Numbered from the stretch's first letter, positions 1 through 8,018 are shown. The stretch is DNA of 64,000 bases from Geodermatophilus sabuli (GCF_010686765.1 NZ_JAAGWF010000019.1:62001-126000); one strand, 5' to 3'. Numbers and translations are program-made. The notes: a model not told the origin generated them from the letters alone.

Positions 1-214
1 CCAGGCGCAGGTAGTCCAGGGCCCAGCCGAACTCCGTCGTCCCCGGCTCGGTGAGCAGCCCGTCGATCTGGTCCTTGTGCAGCCCCGCGTCGTCCAGGGC
101 TCGCACGAAGGCGTCGACGGCGAGGGTCAGGTTCGACGCTCCCGGCGTCCTGCCCTGCTCGGTCACCCCGACCCCGACGACGGCAGCCCGGTCCTTCAGC
201 GACACGTTCGTCAC
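1..214 (-). CDS. Thiolase-like (acetyl-CoA acetyltransferase / SCP2 type) N-terminal fragment
   Basis: Only the first 71 codons are inside the window; the gene runs off the left edge. It reads VTNVSLKDRAAVVGVGVTEQ from a GTG at 214, then a segment ending in GWALDYLRL. This opening, with the AVVGVG..TEQGR pattern, is typical of thiolase-superfamily SCP2/lipid-transfer-like proteins that in actinobacteria work with fatty-acid or sterol breakdown enzymes. It lies 7 bases downstream of the SDR gene on the same strand and is probably co-transcribed with it. The catalytic cysteine and histidine would lie outside the window, so activity cannot be judged. Confidence 0.6.
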   Translation of the reverse strand, partial: MTNVSLKDRAAVVGVGVTEQGRTPGASNLTLAVDAFVRALDDAGLHKDQIDGLLTEPGTTEFGWALDYLRL

Positions 215-221
215 CGCCGGC

Positions 222-983
222 TCACTCGGCGGAGCTGAGGCTGCGGCCGCCACACACGTACACGTGCTGCCCGGTGACGTAGGACGCCTCGTCGGCGGCG
301 AAGGACTCCACGGCCCAGGCGACGTCCTCGGGTCGCCCGACCCGGCCCATGGGCACGGTGCCGGCGAGGCGTGCCTTCGCCGCGTCGTCGAGCTGCTGGA
401 AGAGCGGCGTCTCGATCAACGCGGGCATGACGCAGTTCGCGGTGATGCCATGGCGGGCCCCCTCGAGCGCCAGGGTCCGCGTGAGGCTGAGCAAGCCCCC
501 CTTGGCCGCCGAGTAGTTGGCCTGTCCGAAGCCACCCAGCCAGGCCCGGGAGCCGATGTTGACGATCCGGCCGTGCTTCTGCTCGCGCATCGGCGCCATG
601 ACCTGCTGGGCGGCGAGGAACGGTCCCTTCAGATTGACCCGGATGACCTCGTCCCAGTCCTCCTCGGACAGCTTGAGGACCGTCCGGTCGCGCCCGATCC
701 CCGCGTTGTTGACGAGGATGTCCACGCGTCCGAAGCGAGCCAGTGCCGACGACACGAGGTCGGCAGCACCCTCGCGCAGGCCGACGTCGGCCGCGACGGC
801 GTGCACGGTGGCGCCGGTGTCGGCCGCCAGCTTGCCTGCGGCCTCCTCGGCGCGCTGCTGGTCGAGGTCGTTGACGACGACGAGGGCGCCCGACCGGGCA
901 AGGCGGCCGGCGATGCCCAACCCGATGCCCTGCGCGGCCCCTGTGACCACGGCGACGCGATCCTGAACAGACACGAGTCCCAC
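222..983 (-). CDS. SDR-family NAD(P)-dependent oxidoreductase, FabG-like
   Basis: A 253-residue classical short-chain dehydrogenase, full length for the family. The Rossmann nucleotide-binding motif TGAAQGIG starts at residue 14, the structural NNAG motif is near residue 92, and the catalytic Tyr157/Lys161 pair (YSAAK) is intact with an upstream serine. The C-terminus VTGQHVYVCGG is the usual substrate-side end. It would reduce or oxidise a beta-hydroxyacyl or similar alcohol in the cytoplasm. The GTG at 983 gives GLVSVQDR; a second GTG three codons in is also possible. It sits between a substrate-binding lipoprotein gene and a thiolase-like gene on the same strand, suggesting a catabolic operon; the substrate is unknown. 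Confidence 0.85.
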   Translation of the reverse strand: MGLVSVQDRVAVVTGAAQGIGLGIAGRLARSGALVVVNDLDQQRAEEAAGKLAADTGATVHAVAADVGLREGAADLVSSALARFGRVDILVNNAGIGRDRTVLKLSEEDWDEVIRVNLKGPFLAAQQVMAPMREQKHGRIVNIGSRAWLGGFGQANYSAAKGGLLSLTRTLALEGARHGITANCVMPALIETPLFQQLDDAAKARLAGTVPMGRVGRPEDVAWAVESFAADEASYVTGQHVYVCGGRSLSSAE

Positions 984-1053
984 CCCTTGCTCTCTCCGGT
1001 AGTGATCACTGGACGTGCTGTGCCCCCGTCGACCGTCCGGCGGGGGCGGTCGG

Positions 1054-2019
1054 TCAGGGCAGCAACAGGTCGTAGTCGATGGACTCGGTGATGACGCCCT
1101 GCTCCTCCGCGATCTCGGCCAGCCGGCGGATGGAGTCGTCGTTGAGGTCGGGGTCCCACGTGGGGAGGGCGATCTCCGCGGCGAGTGCCGGCTCCATCTC
1201 GAGGTGCTCGGCCAGCGCGTCCCGCGCTTCGTCGGCGTTGTCCAGGGCGTACTCCAGCGAGGCGCGCATCGCCCGGTCGAAGCGCTCCGCGACGTCGGCG
1301 TTCTCGGTCATGAACTGCTCGCTGCCGAAGTAGACGGCGAGGGTGCCGCCCGGGAGCGCCTCGGCGGCCGGGTCGGTCAGGAGCTGCATCCCGTTCTGCA
1401 CTCCCAGCGTCTGGAAGGGCTCGACCATGTTGCCGCCGTCGATCTGACCGGCCTCCATGGCGGGGAGCATGTCGGGCCAGCTCATCTCGACGAACTCCAC
1501 CTGAGACGGGTCGGCGCCCTCCGCCTTCATCCACTCGACGGTGAGGAGCTGCCCCAGATTGCCCAGCGAGGTCACCGCGATGGTCGTGCCCTGCAGGTCG
1601 GCGGCCGTCTCGATCCCCGCGTCCGGGCGGACCAGGAGGGCGTTCCCGCCGTCCTCGACTGCGTCCGCCGCCACGGCGCCCTGGCTGACGATCTGCAGCG
1701 GCAGGCCCTTGCTGCGCGCGACGAGCACCGAGAGGGCGTTGCCGAAGCCGAGGTCGACCTCGCCGTTGACGACCAACGGGACGATGGAGGCCCCCGACGT
1801 GGCTGTGTCGACGGTGAGGTCGATGCCCTCTTCCTCGAAGAACCCCTGCTCGACCCCCATGTACACGGGGACCGTGTCGGCGATGCCGAGTATCGAGATC
1901 GCGACCGGCGTCAGCTCCTCCTGCTCGCTCGTCGCGCTCTCCGGCGCGTCGTCGCCGCAACCTGTCAGGAGCAGGACCGACGCCGAGACCGCGCTCAGGA
2001 ACCGGGCTCGTCCACGCAT
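1054..2019 (-). CDS. ABC transporter substrate-binding lipoprotein, NMT1/SsuA/TauA-like
   Basis: A 321-residue exported lipoprotein. Residues 1-21 form a signal peptide ending in the lipobox LLLTGC, so the mature protein should be anchored to the outer face of the membrane through its cysteine. The body (GVEQGFFEEEGIDLTV, NGEVDLGFGNALSVL) matches NMT1/THI5-like periplasmic binding proteins for sulfonates, nitrate, pyrimidine precursors or aromatic acids. No permease or ATPase gene of the same system is adjacent, so it is either an orphan receptor or its partners lie outside the window. It is divergent from marR, and the 110-base gap between them carries a palindrome that probably controls one or both genes. 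Confidence 0.85.
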   Translation of the reverse strand: MRGRARFLSAVSASVLLLTGCGDDAPESATSEQEELTPVAISILGIADTVPVYMGVEQGFFEEEGIDLTVDTATSGASIVPLVVNGEVDLGFGNALSVLVARSKGLPLQIVSQGAVAADAVEDGGNALLVRPDAGIETAADLQGTTIAVTSLGNLGQLLTVEWMKAEGADPSQVEFVEMSWPDMLPAMEAGQIDGGNMVEPFQTLGVQNGMQLLTDPAAEALPGGTLAVYFGSEQFMTENADVAERFDRAMRASLEYALDNADEARDALAEHLEMEPALAAEIALPTWDPDLNDDSIRRLAEIAEEQGVITESIDYDLLLP

Positions 2020-2088
2020 GGGGCCACCTTCATGTCGTCGCTGACTTGACGGTGGGGAGCATCACCACGATCTGTTGGTAAGTCAAGT

Positions 2089-2105
2089 AGTACGTGCCAC
2101 GTACT
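2089..2105. promoter_or_regulatory. Perfect palindrome, candidate MarR operator
   Basis: AGTACGTG-C-CACGTACT is a perfect inverted repeat with 8-base arms and a 1-base centre. It lies in the divergent gap between the lipoprotein gene and marR. A -10-like TACGCT at 2118-2123 lies 6 bases before the chosen marR start, so the palindrome would cover the -35 region of marR. Outside it, ACTTGAC (2044-2050) and GTCAAGT (2082-2088) form a second, wider inverted pair. Confidence 0.6.
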
Positions 2106-2129
2106 GTTTCGCCCGGCTACGCTGCTGGC

Positions 2130-2639
2130 GTGTCAGAGCCCGACGGGCGCCCGGTCGCCACGACCAGCCCAGACGAGATGAGCGCCTTCGGGTCGGCTCC
2201 CACACCGTGGTCGGCCGCGTCCGCGGGGAGCACGCTGTTCCTCTTGAGCAAGGTCGGGAGCCGCGCGACGAAGCTGTACAGCGAGGCACTGGAACCGCTG
2301 GGCCTCCGGCCGCGGCACGTGGCCGCGCTCCGCTTCCTCGAGAGCCGGGACGGCGCCTCGCAGAAAGACCTGGTCAGCGGCTTGTGGTCGGACTCGAGCT
2401 CCGTCGTCAGCCTGGTTGACGAGTTCGAGCGCCAGGGGCTGGCCGAGCGGCGGCGAAACCCACGGGACCGTCGCTCGTACGGCGTGCACATCACGGCGGA
2501 GGGACGCCGGGTGCTCCGGTCCACCGAGGCCCTGGCCGAGGAGGTCGAGAGCCGCGTCCTGGCGCGCCTCTCCGGCGCCCAGCGGGAGTCCCTGCTGCGG
2601 GTGCTCAGGTCGGTGATCGGCACCGATCCGGAGGTGTGA
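2130..2639 (+). CDS. MarR-family transcriptional regulator
   Basis: A 169-residue winged-helix regulator. The core runs LSKVGSRATKLYSEALEPLGLRP, then the DNA-recognition part SQKDLVSGLWSDSSSVVSLVDEFERQGLAER, and the wing RRNPRDRRSYGVHITAEGRR, which has the DxRS/R pattern of the family. I start it at the GTG at 2130 because TACGCT lies 6 bases upstream, the spacing expected of a leaderless transcript. The longer frame from the GTG at 2094 would begin inside the operator palindrome. An ATG at 2178 is another possible start. It probably represses itself and the divergent transporter/SDR/thiolase genes in response to an aromatic or acyl ligand. Confidence 0.8.
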   Translation: MSEPDGRPVATTSPDEMSAFGSAPTPWSAASAGSTLFLLSKVGSRATKLYSEALEPLGLRPRHVAALRFLESRDGASQKDLVSGLWSDSSSVVSLVDEFERQGLAERRRNPRDRRSYGVHITAEGRRVLRSTEALAEEVESRVLARLSGAQRESLLRVLRSVIGTDPEV

Positions 2640-2645
2640 CCGGCC

Positions 2646-2671
2646 CCCCGGATCCCCGTGCGGATCCGGGG
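2646..2671. terminator. Hairpin after marR
   Basis: CCCCGGATCC - CCGTGC - GGATCCGGGG, perfect 10-base arms around a 6-base loop, begins 7 bases after the marR stop. There is no T-tract, as is common for high-GC actinobacterial terminators. Confidence 0.6.
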
Positions 2672-2793
2672 ATGTGCACGGAGGGGTGTGTCCGGGGTAG
2701 TCGCGGGCATGGCCCCGCCCCCGCCGCCGTCCCCGCCCTCGCCGTCCCGCGCCGACGACGTGACGCTCACCTTCGGCGGGCAACGCCACGACG

Positions 2794-3540
2794 TTGCTGC
2801 GGATCGGCGGCTTCACGCTGCTGACCGACCCGAGCTTCCTGCGCCGGGGGCAGCGCGCCTACCTCGGCAAGGGCCTGTGGACCAAGCGGCTCACCGACCC
2901 GGCGCTGCTGCCCACGCAGCTGCCGGCGCTGGACGCCGTCCTGCTGTCCCACCTGCACGGCGACCACTGGGACGACATCGCGCACCGGCACCTCGACCTG
3001 GCCACGCCCGTCATCACCACCCAGGAGGCGGCCCGCTGGCTGGCGCGGCGCGGCAGGGAGACCCTCGACCTGCGGCCCTGGCAGCGGCACGAGCTCACCC
3101 GGGACGGCGAGACGCTGCGGATCACCTCGGTGCCCGGCGTGCACGGGCCCGGGCCGCTGGCCAGGGTGCTGCCGCCGGTGATGGGCAGCGTGCTGGAGCT
3201 GCTGCGCGGCAGCGAGGTGAGCTGGCGCGGCTACATCAGCGGCGACACCCTCTACCGCCCGTTCCTCGGCGAGGTGCTCGAGCGCTGCGGCCCACTGGAC
3301 GTGCTGATCCCGCACCTGGGCGGTACCAAGGCGCTCGGCATCACGGTGACGATGGACGGCCGGCAGGGCGCCGACCTCGTCGAGCTGCTCAAGCCCCCGG
3401 TCACGGTGCCGGTCCACTACGACGACTACGACCGGTTCGCCTCCCCGCTCGGTGACTTCGTCCGCGAGGTGGCACAGCGGCGGGCGCCCGGGGAGATCCG
3501 CGCGGTGACGCGCGGGGAGACGATCTCGCTGCGTCCGTAG
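2794..3540 (+). CDS. Metallo-beta-lactamase-fold hydrolase (UlaG/RomA-like), probable frameshift at its start
   Basis: The metal-binding motif SHLHGDHWDD (HxHxDH) sits near residue 52. SGDTLYRPF supplies the second-shell aspartate and VPVHYDDYDRF the C-terminal histidine, so the zinc site looks complete. Family members normally begin VTLTFxGNATTLLRIGG. Here VTLTFGG is encoded from a GTG at 2760, but GNATTLLRIGG is in another frame; deleting one G in the run at 2778-2780 would join them. As written, the only in-frame start is the TTG at 2794, which drops the first beta-strand. This is either a sequencing error or a recent inactivating mutation. The gene ends 4 bases before the convergent tetR stop. 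Confidence 0.65.
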   Translation: MLRIGGFTLLTDPSFLRRGQRAYLGKGLWTKRLTDPALLPTQLPALDAVLLSHLHGDHWDDIAHRHLDLATPVITTQEAARWLARRGRETLDLRPWQRHELTRDGETLRITSVPGVHGPGPLARVLPPVMGSVLELLRGSEVSWRGYISGDTLYRPFLGEVLERCGPLDVLIPHLGGTKALGITVTMDGRQGADLVELLKPPVTVPVHYDDYDRFASPLGDFVREVAQRRAPGEIRAVTRGETISLRP

Positions 3541-3544
3541 CCCG

Positions 3545-4168
3545 TCAGCGGGACGGCGTCCCGGTCGCCCAGCCGGCGCGCACCGAGCGGTGGGCCCGCT
3601 CCGGGTCGTCCCCGGCCGCGACGAACAGCGCGGCGGCGACGGCGGGGGCGTGCCCCTCCAGCGACTCCGCGGGCAGGACCCCGGTGAGCACCAGCATCGT
3701 GAGCCCGTGCCCGGCCGCCCAGAGCCGCGTCGCGACGGCCTCGGGGTCGCTGTCCGCGGCGAAGCGGCCGCCCTCGCGGGCACGGGCCGCGCAGGCCACC
3801 AGCGCCGCGAAGGGCGCGGCCGCCGCCGCGGGGTCCTCCAGGTCGGCCGCGGTGTCGAACATGGCGCGGTAGAGGGCCGGCACGGCCAGGGCGTTGGCCA
3901 CGTAGGCCGCGCCCAGCGCGGCCAGGTCCCGGACCGGGTCGTCGGTGGCGGGGACGGTCGCCAGCCGGGCGGTCAGCCGGGTGAAGCCCTCCTGCCGGAC
4001 GGCGCTCCACAGCCCCGGCATCCCGCCGAAGTGCGTGTAGACGGCCATGGTCGACGCCCCGGCCCCCTCGACCAGCGCGCGCAGGGTCACCGGCTCGCGA
4101 CGGGCGAGCATCTCCGCCGCCCGTTCCACGAGGGCGGCGCGCACGGCGGGGGAAGCGGTCCGGGGCAC
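3545..4168 (-). CDS. TetR/AcrR-family transcriptional regulator
   Basis: A 207-residue regulator read from the GTG at 4168 (VPRTASPAVRAALVERAAEML). The helix-turn-helix is PVTLRALVEGAGASTMAVYTHFGGMPGLWSAV, the canonical TetR N-terminal DNA-binding domain; the remainder is an all-helical ligand and dimer domain of the WHG/TetR_C_33 kind. A frame upstream of 4168 stays open but would run through the operator. It is divergent from ridA and probably represses it: a palindrome lies between the -35 and -10 of the ridA promoter. Confidence 0.8.
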   Translation of the reverse strand: MPRTASPAVRAALVERAAEMLARREPVTLRALVEGAGASTMAVYTHFGGMPGLWSAVRQEGFTRLTARLATVPATDDPVRDLAALGAAYVANALAVPALYRAMFDTAADLEDPAAAAAPFAALVACAARAREGGRFAADSDPEAVATRLWAAGHGLTMLVLTGVLPAESLEGHAPAVAAALFVAAGDDPERAHRSVRAGWATGTPSR

Positions 4169-4198
4169 TTGACCATCGTGCCATAGCAAGGCTATACA
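4169..4198 (+). promoter_or_regulatory. ridA promoter with embedded palindromic operator
   Basis: TTGACC (4169-4174), an 18-base spacer and TATACA (4193-4198) make a good housekeeping-type promoter reading towards ridA. Inside the spacer, ATAGC-AAG-GCTAT (4183-4195) is a perfect 5-base-arm palindrome that also touches the -10 box. A repressor bound there would block RNA polymerase. The divergent TetR gene starting at 4168 is the obvious candidate. Confidence 0.65.
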
Positions 4199-4229
4199 TA
4201 ACACCGTCATGCAAAACGGAGGAGGAGAC

Positions 4230-4637
4230 ATGAGCGTCCAGCTGATCGACCCGGCGGCCCTGCCGGCCCCGCAGATGTACCGCCAGATGGCCGTGGCCTC
4301 GGGGAGCCGGACGGTGTACCTGTCCGGCCAGGTGGCGCGGACCGCGGCCGGCGAGCCCGTCGGTGCGGGGGACCTCGCCGCCCAGGTGGAGCAGGCCTAC
4401 CGGAACGTCGCCGCGGCGCTGGCGGAGGTCGGTGCCACCTTCGACGACGTCGCCAAGCTGACCGTCTACGTCGTCGACTGGTCCCCGGAGAAGCTCGCCG
4501 ACCTCGGCGCCGGGGTGACGCGGGCCGCGGAGGCGATCCAGGGCGACCCGGTCCGGCCGACCACCCTGCTGGGCGTCAGTGCCCTCGGCGAGCCGGACCT
4601 GCTGGTCGAGGTGGAGGCCGTCGCCGTGCTGGACTGA
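4230..4637 (+). CDS. RidA-family protein (reactive imine/enamine deaminase)
   Basis: A 135-residue member of the RidA/YjgF/YER057c/UK114 superfamily, close to the usual 125-135. It has the trimer-core pattern VYLSGQVARTAAGEPVGAGDLAAQVEQAYRNVAAAL and the C-terminal RPTTLLGVSALGEPDLLVEVEAVAVL. Most characterised members hydrolyse reactive enamines or imines released by PLP enzymes. The usual catalytic arginine is expected near RPTTLLGV, and an R is present there. I start at the ATG at 4230, which has a GGAGGAGG ribosome site directly upstream; an in-frame ATG at 4209 lacks one. Probably controlled by the divergent TetR. Confidence 0.85.
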   Translation: MSVQLIDPAALPAPQMYRQMAVASGSRTVYLSGQVARTAAGEPVGAGDLAAQVEQAYRNVAAALAEVGATFDDVAKLTVYVVDWSPEKLADLGAGVTRAAEAIQGDPVRPTTLLGVSALGEPDLLVEVEAVAVLD

Positions 4638-4644
4638 CCGTCGT

Positions 4645-5943
4645 TCAGCCGCGCGCGAGGCGGGCCGCGCGCGCGGCGACGTCGGCCCGCAGCGCGTCGG
4701 CGTCCACCGTGGTGCAGACGCCGTCCCGCACCACCTGCCGGCCACCGACCCAGGTGTCGCGGACCAGCCGGGAGGCGCCCGACCAGACCAGGTGGGTCAG
4801 CAGGTCGGCCGGGTCGAGGACCGGCTCGAACAGCAGGTCGCCGGTGTGCACGTGCACCAGGTCGGCCCGGCGGCCGGCGGCGAGCTGCCCGAGGTCGGGC
4901 CGCCCGATCGCGTCGGCCGCGGCGCCGGTCGCCAGCCAGAAGGCCTCGGCGGCGGTCAGCGCGGTCGCCGAGCCGGTCGACAGGCGGGCCAGCTGCGCGG
5001 CCAGCCGGACGTCGGCGAGCAGGTCCAGCCCGTCGTTGGACGCCGGCCCGTCGGTGCCCAGCCCCACCCGGATGCCGCGCTCGAGCATCGCCGGCACCCG
5101 CGCGATCCCGCTGGCCAGCTTCGCGTTGCTCGCCGGGCAGTGCGCCACCGCGACGTCGTACTCACGCCACAGCTCGAGGTCGCCGTCGTCCAGGTGCACG
5201 CAGTGGGCCGCCAGCACCCGGCCGCCCAGCACGTCGTGGGCGGCCAGCAGCGCCGGCACCGACAGGCCGTGGGTGGCCAGCAGTCCGGCACCCTCGGTCG
5301 CCGTCTCGGCGACGTGCAGGTGCAGCAGCAGGCCGTGCTCCCGGCAGGCCGCGGCGGCGTCCCGGAGCACCGGCAGCGGGATCGTGTAGGCCGCGTGCGG
5401 CCCGATGCCGTACTCGACGGTGCCGTCGCCGGGGCCCGCGGCGGCGAGGGCGACCGCGTCGCGCAACTGGTCGGCCAGCGGCGGCAGCCCGGGCAGCGGC
5501 AGCAGCGGGCTGGGGATGACCGCCCGCGCGCCGGTCGCGCCCACCGCCGCGGCGATCCGCGTCGGGTGGAAGTACATCTCGACGCTGGTGGTGATGCCGC
5601 CGCGGAGCATCTCGGCCGACGCCGCGGTCATCGCCGCCTCGACGTCGTCGCCGGTCAGCCGCCCCTCCCGCGGCCAGATGACCTCCCGCAGCCAGTCCGC
5701 CAGGGGCAACCCCTCGGCCTGGCCGCGGAACAGCACCATCGGCGCGTGCGAGTGGGTGTTGACCATCCCCGGCACCAGCACGCCCGGGACGGCGACGAGC
5801 TCGGCGTCCCCGGCCGGCGGGGCGTCGGCGGCCGGGCCCACCCACGAGATGGCGCCGCCGTCGACGTCGACCACAGCGTCGGGCAGGACCGTGCCGGCCC
5901 GGTCCCCGACGACGACGGCCCGGGCGGTGAAGCGCTGGCGCAT
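4645..5943 (-). CDS. Amidohydrolase, MtaD/TrzN-like deaminase
   Basis: A 432-residue metal-dependent hydrolase of the amidohydrolase superfamily. The metal ligands are visible in order: NTHSHAPM (HxH, near residue 66), HLHVAET, HCVHLDD and GTDGPASNDGLDLL (metal aspartate). This pattern is shared by 5'-methylthioadenosine/S-adenosylhomocysteine deaminases, 8-oxoguanine deaminases and triazine hydrolases, so it probably deaminates an N-heterocycle, with nucleoside salvage likely. The ATG at 5943 gives MRQRFTARAVVV, a normal first beta-strand; a longer open frame upstream is not supported. It ends 8 bases from the convergent ridA stop and is divergent from DedA. Confidence 0.8.
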   Translation of the reverse strand: MRQRFTARAVVVGDRAGTVLPDAVVDVDGGAISWVGPAADAPPAGDAELVAVPGVLVPGMVNTHSHAPMVLFRGQAEGLPLADWLREVIWPREGRLTGDDVEAAMTAASAEMLRGGITTSVEMYFHPTRIAAAVGATGARAVIPSPLLPLPGLPPLADQLRDAVALAAAGPGDGTVEYGIGPHAAYTIPLPVLRDAAAACREHGLLLHLHVAETATEGAGLLATHGLSVPALLAAHDVLGGRVLAAHCVHLDDGDLELWREYDVAVAHCPASNAKLASGIARVPAMLERGIRVGLGTDGPASNDGLDLLADVRLAAQLARLSTGSATALTAAEAFWLATGAAADAIGRPDLGQLAAGRRADLVHVHTGDLLFEPVLDPADLLTHLVWSGASRLVRDTWVGGRQVVRDGVCTTVDADALRADVAARAARLARG

Positions 5944-6007
5944 GGGCAGCGAAGCTACCCCCGCCGCTGCCCGGTCCCCCTCCGAGCGCGCCGTTACCGT
6001 GGAGCCC

Positions 6008-6700
6008 ATGTGGTTCCTCGCCGCCGCGGCGTCCGACGAAGGCGGCATCACCGGCTTCCTGCTCGACATGGTGGAGAAGCTCGGGCCGGTGGGCGTGGGC
6101 CTGTCGATCCTGCTGGAGACGGTGATCCCGCCCATCCCCAGCGAGGCGGTGCTCGGCGCGGCCGGGGTGCTCATCAACGAGGGCCGGATGTCGGTCGTCC
6201 CGGTGGTCCTGTTCGCGACCCTGGGCTCGGTCCTCGGCGCGGTCTTCTTCTACTACGTCGGCCGGGCGCTGGGCCCGCGACGCTCGCACGCCTTCCTCGA
6301 CCGGCTGCCCCTGGTGGAGACCGAGGACGTCGACCGCACGTTCGCCTGGTTCGAGCGGCACGGGCGCTCGGCGGTGTTCTTCGGCCGCATGGTGCCGATC
6401 GTCCGCAGCTTCATCTCGGTGCCGGCCGGCGTCGTCCGGATGCCGTTCGGTCAGTTCCTCCTGTTCACCACCGGCGGCAGCCTGATCTGGAACAGCCTCC
6501 TCATCGGCCTCGGGGTCGCGGCCGGGGACTTCGTGCGGGACAACCTCAAGTACCTCGACTACGCGGTGGTCGCCGCCGTCGTGCTCGGCATCGGCTGGCT
6601 GGTCTGGAAGCGGGCCAAGGACGTCCGCCGGCACCGCCGGCAGCGGGCGGCGGGCCCGGGGACCGGTCTCGGGTCCGGCGAGGACGGCGGACGCCCGTGA
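6008..6700 (+). CDS. DedA-family membrane protein
   Basis: A 230-residue integral membrane protein of the DedA/SNARE-associated (VTT) family. It carries the conserved amphipathic ETVIPPIPSEAVLGAAG segment and the FFGRMVPIVRSFISVPAGVVRM motif, whose arginines are essential in characterised DedA proteins. Several hydrophobic helices follow, including one near residues 180-200, and the C-terminus is basic and cytoplasmic. Family members act as undecaprenyl-phosphate or phospholipid flippases, or support membrane homeostasis. TACCGT at 5995-6000 lies 7 bases before the ATG, consistent with a leaderless mRNA. Its stop overlaps the next start (GTGA), so the three following genes probably form one operon. 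Confidence 0.85.
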   Translation: MWFLAAAASDEGGITGFLLDMVEKLGPVGVGLSILLETVIPPIPSEAVLGAAGVLINEGRMSVVPVVLFATLGSVLGAVFFYYVGRALGPRRSHAFLDRLPLVETEDVDRTFAWFERHGRSAVFFGRMVPIVRSFISVPAGVVRMPFGQFLLFTTGGSLIWNSLLIGLGVAAGDFVRDNLKYLDYAVVAAVVLGIGWLVWKRAKDVRRHRRQRAAGPGTGLGSGEDGGRP

Positions 6701-7383
6701 CGGCGCCCGCGAGCCCGCCCGTGCGGCCCCACGTGGTCGCCTTCGACGTCAACGAGACCCTGCTCGACCTCGCCCCGGTGCGCGCGGCACTGGTCGAGCT
6801 CGGCCGGCCGGCCGACCTGCTGGCCACGGTCTTCGCCCGCACCCTGCTCACCGGCGTCGCGACGGCGACGGCCGGCACCTGGTGCCGCTTCCGCGACGCC
6901 TTCGACGCCGCCCTCGCCCAGCTGACCGACCTGCCCGCCGCGGACCGCGCGCGCGTGGCCGACGCCTTCCTGGAACTGGTGCCGCACCCCGACGTCGATC
7001 CGGCACTGCGCCGCCTCGCCGGGGCCGGCGTGCGGGTGGTGACGCTGACCCACGGCTCCCCGGGCGTGGCCGAGGCCGGGCTGCGGCGCGGCGGCGTGCA
7101 GGCGCTGGTCGAGCGGTCGCTGTCCAGTGAGGTGATCCGGGCCTGGAAGCCCGCCCGCGAGGTGTACCTGTGGGCGGCCGGTGCCTGCGGCGTCCGGCCG
7201 GAGCGGATGACGCTGGTCGCGGCCCACGCCTGGGACGTGCACGGAGCGCTGCGGGCCGGACTCGGCGGCGCCTGGTTCCCGCGCAGCGAGCGCCGTTACC
7301 CGGCGGTGTACGACCCGGCCGCCCTGGTCGCCGACGACCTCGCCGGCGCGGTCGACGCGCTGCTGGCCCTGCCGCCCTCGTGA
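6697..7383 (+). CDS. Haloacid dehalogenase type II-like HAD hydrolase
   Basis: A 228-residue HAD hydrolase. Motif I is AFDVNETLLDL with the nucleophilic aspartate near residue 16. Motif II is VVTLTHGSP, and motif III/IV includes WKPAREVY (lysine) and LVAAHAWDVHGALRAGL. The VNETLLD variant and the AHAWDVHGA signature are typical of the (S)-2-haloacid dehalogenase type II subgroup, many of which are uncharacterised phosphatases in practice. The motif II serine position reads THGS, as in dehalogenases. It starts at a GTG that overlaps the DedA stop by 4 bases and hands over to the next gene by another GTGA. Confidence 0.8.
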   Translation: MTAPASPPVRPHVVAFDVNETLLDLAPVRAALVELGRPADLLATVFARTLLTGVATATAGTWCRFRDAFDAALAQLTDLPAADRARVADAFLELVPHPDVDPALRRLAGAGVRVVTLTHGSPGVAEAGLRRGGVQALVERSLSSEVIRAWKPAREVYLWAAGACGVRPERMTLVAAHAWDVHGALRAGLGGAWFPRSERRYPAVYDPAALVADDLAGAVDALLALPPS

Positions 7384-8018
7384 TCGACCCGGCCACCGTC
7401 ATCGACCTGGCCACCCCGCTCGGCCCGGCGCGGGTCACCGCCACCGGGCCGGCGGACGGCGTCCGCGGCACGCTGGTGCTCGGGCACGGCGCGGGCGGCG
7501 GGATCGGCTCGGCCGACCTGGTCGGCGTCACCACGTCGGCCGCCGCGGCGGGCTGGCGGGTGCTCCGCGTCGAGCAGCCCTGGCGGGTGGCCGGGCAGCG
7601 GATCGCCCCGGCGCCGCCACGGCTGGACGAGGGCTGGCGCGCGGTCATGACCGGCCTGCGCGACGCGGGCTGCCTCGCCGGCCCGCTGGTCCTGGGCGGC
7701 CGCAGCGCCGGCGCCCGGGTGGCCTGCCGCTCGGCGGTCGAGCAGGGGGCGGCCGGTGTGCTCTGCCTGGCCTTCCCGCTGTACCCGCCGGGCCGCCCGG
7801 AGAAGAGCCGCGCCGTCGAGCTGACCGCGGTGCCCGTGGCGCTGGGGGTCGTGCAGGGCGAGCGGGACGCGTTCGGTCGCCCGGAGGAGGTCGCGGCGGC
7901 ACTGTCGGGCCACCCGGGAGCGTCGGTCTACGCGGTGCCCGGCGACCACGCGCTGGGCCGGGACGTCGACGTCGTCGCCGCGGCGAGCCTGGACTGGCTG
8001 GTGGGTGTCGCCGGGTGA
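7380..8018 (+). CDS. Alpha/beta hydrolase-fold protein (KANL3/Tex30-like)
   Basis: A 212-residue alpha/beta hydrolase. LVLGHGAGGGIGSADL is the oxyanion-side loop, LGGRSAGARVAC is the nucleophile elbow (GxSxG), and PGDHALGRDVD supplies the catalytic histidine. The domain is the KANL3/Tex30 type (alpha/beta-hydrolase_11 in Pfam terms), whose bacterial members have no assigned substrate. The GTG start overlaps the HAD stop as GTGA. It is the last gene of the DedA-HAD-hydrolase operon and ends within a long terminator hairpin shared with the convergent coxG-like gene. Confidence 0.75.
   Translation: MIDPATVIDLATPLGPARVTATGPADGVRGTLVLGHGAGGGIGSADLVGVTTSAAAAGWRVLRVEQPWRVAGQRIAPAPPRLDEGWRAVMTGLRDAGCLAGPLVLGGRSAGARVACRSAVEQGAAGVLCLAFPLYPPGRPEKSRAVELTAVPVALGVVQGERDAFGRPEEVAAALSGHPGASVYAVPGDHALGRDVDVVAAASLDWLVGVAG

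Noticed and set aside
629..1960. Long Arg/Gly-rich frames opposite or overlapping the SDR and lipoprotein genes, and many similar ones elsewhere
   Set aside because: High GC leaves alternative frames open; these lack family motifs and codon bias and shadow well-supported genes.
2094..2129. GTG at 2094 as the marR start
   Set aside because: It falls inside the perfect palindrome at 2089-2105, and a -10-like box lies between it and the better GTG at 2130.
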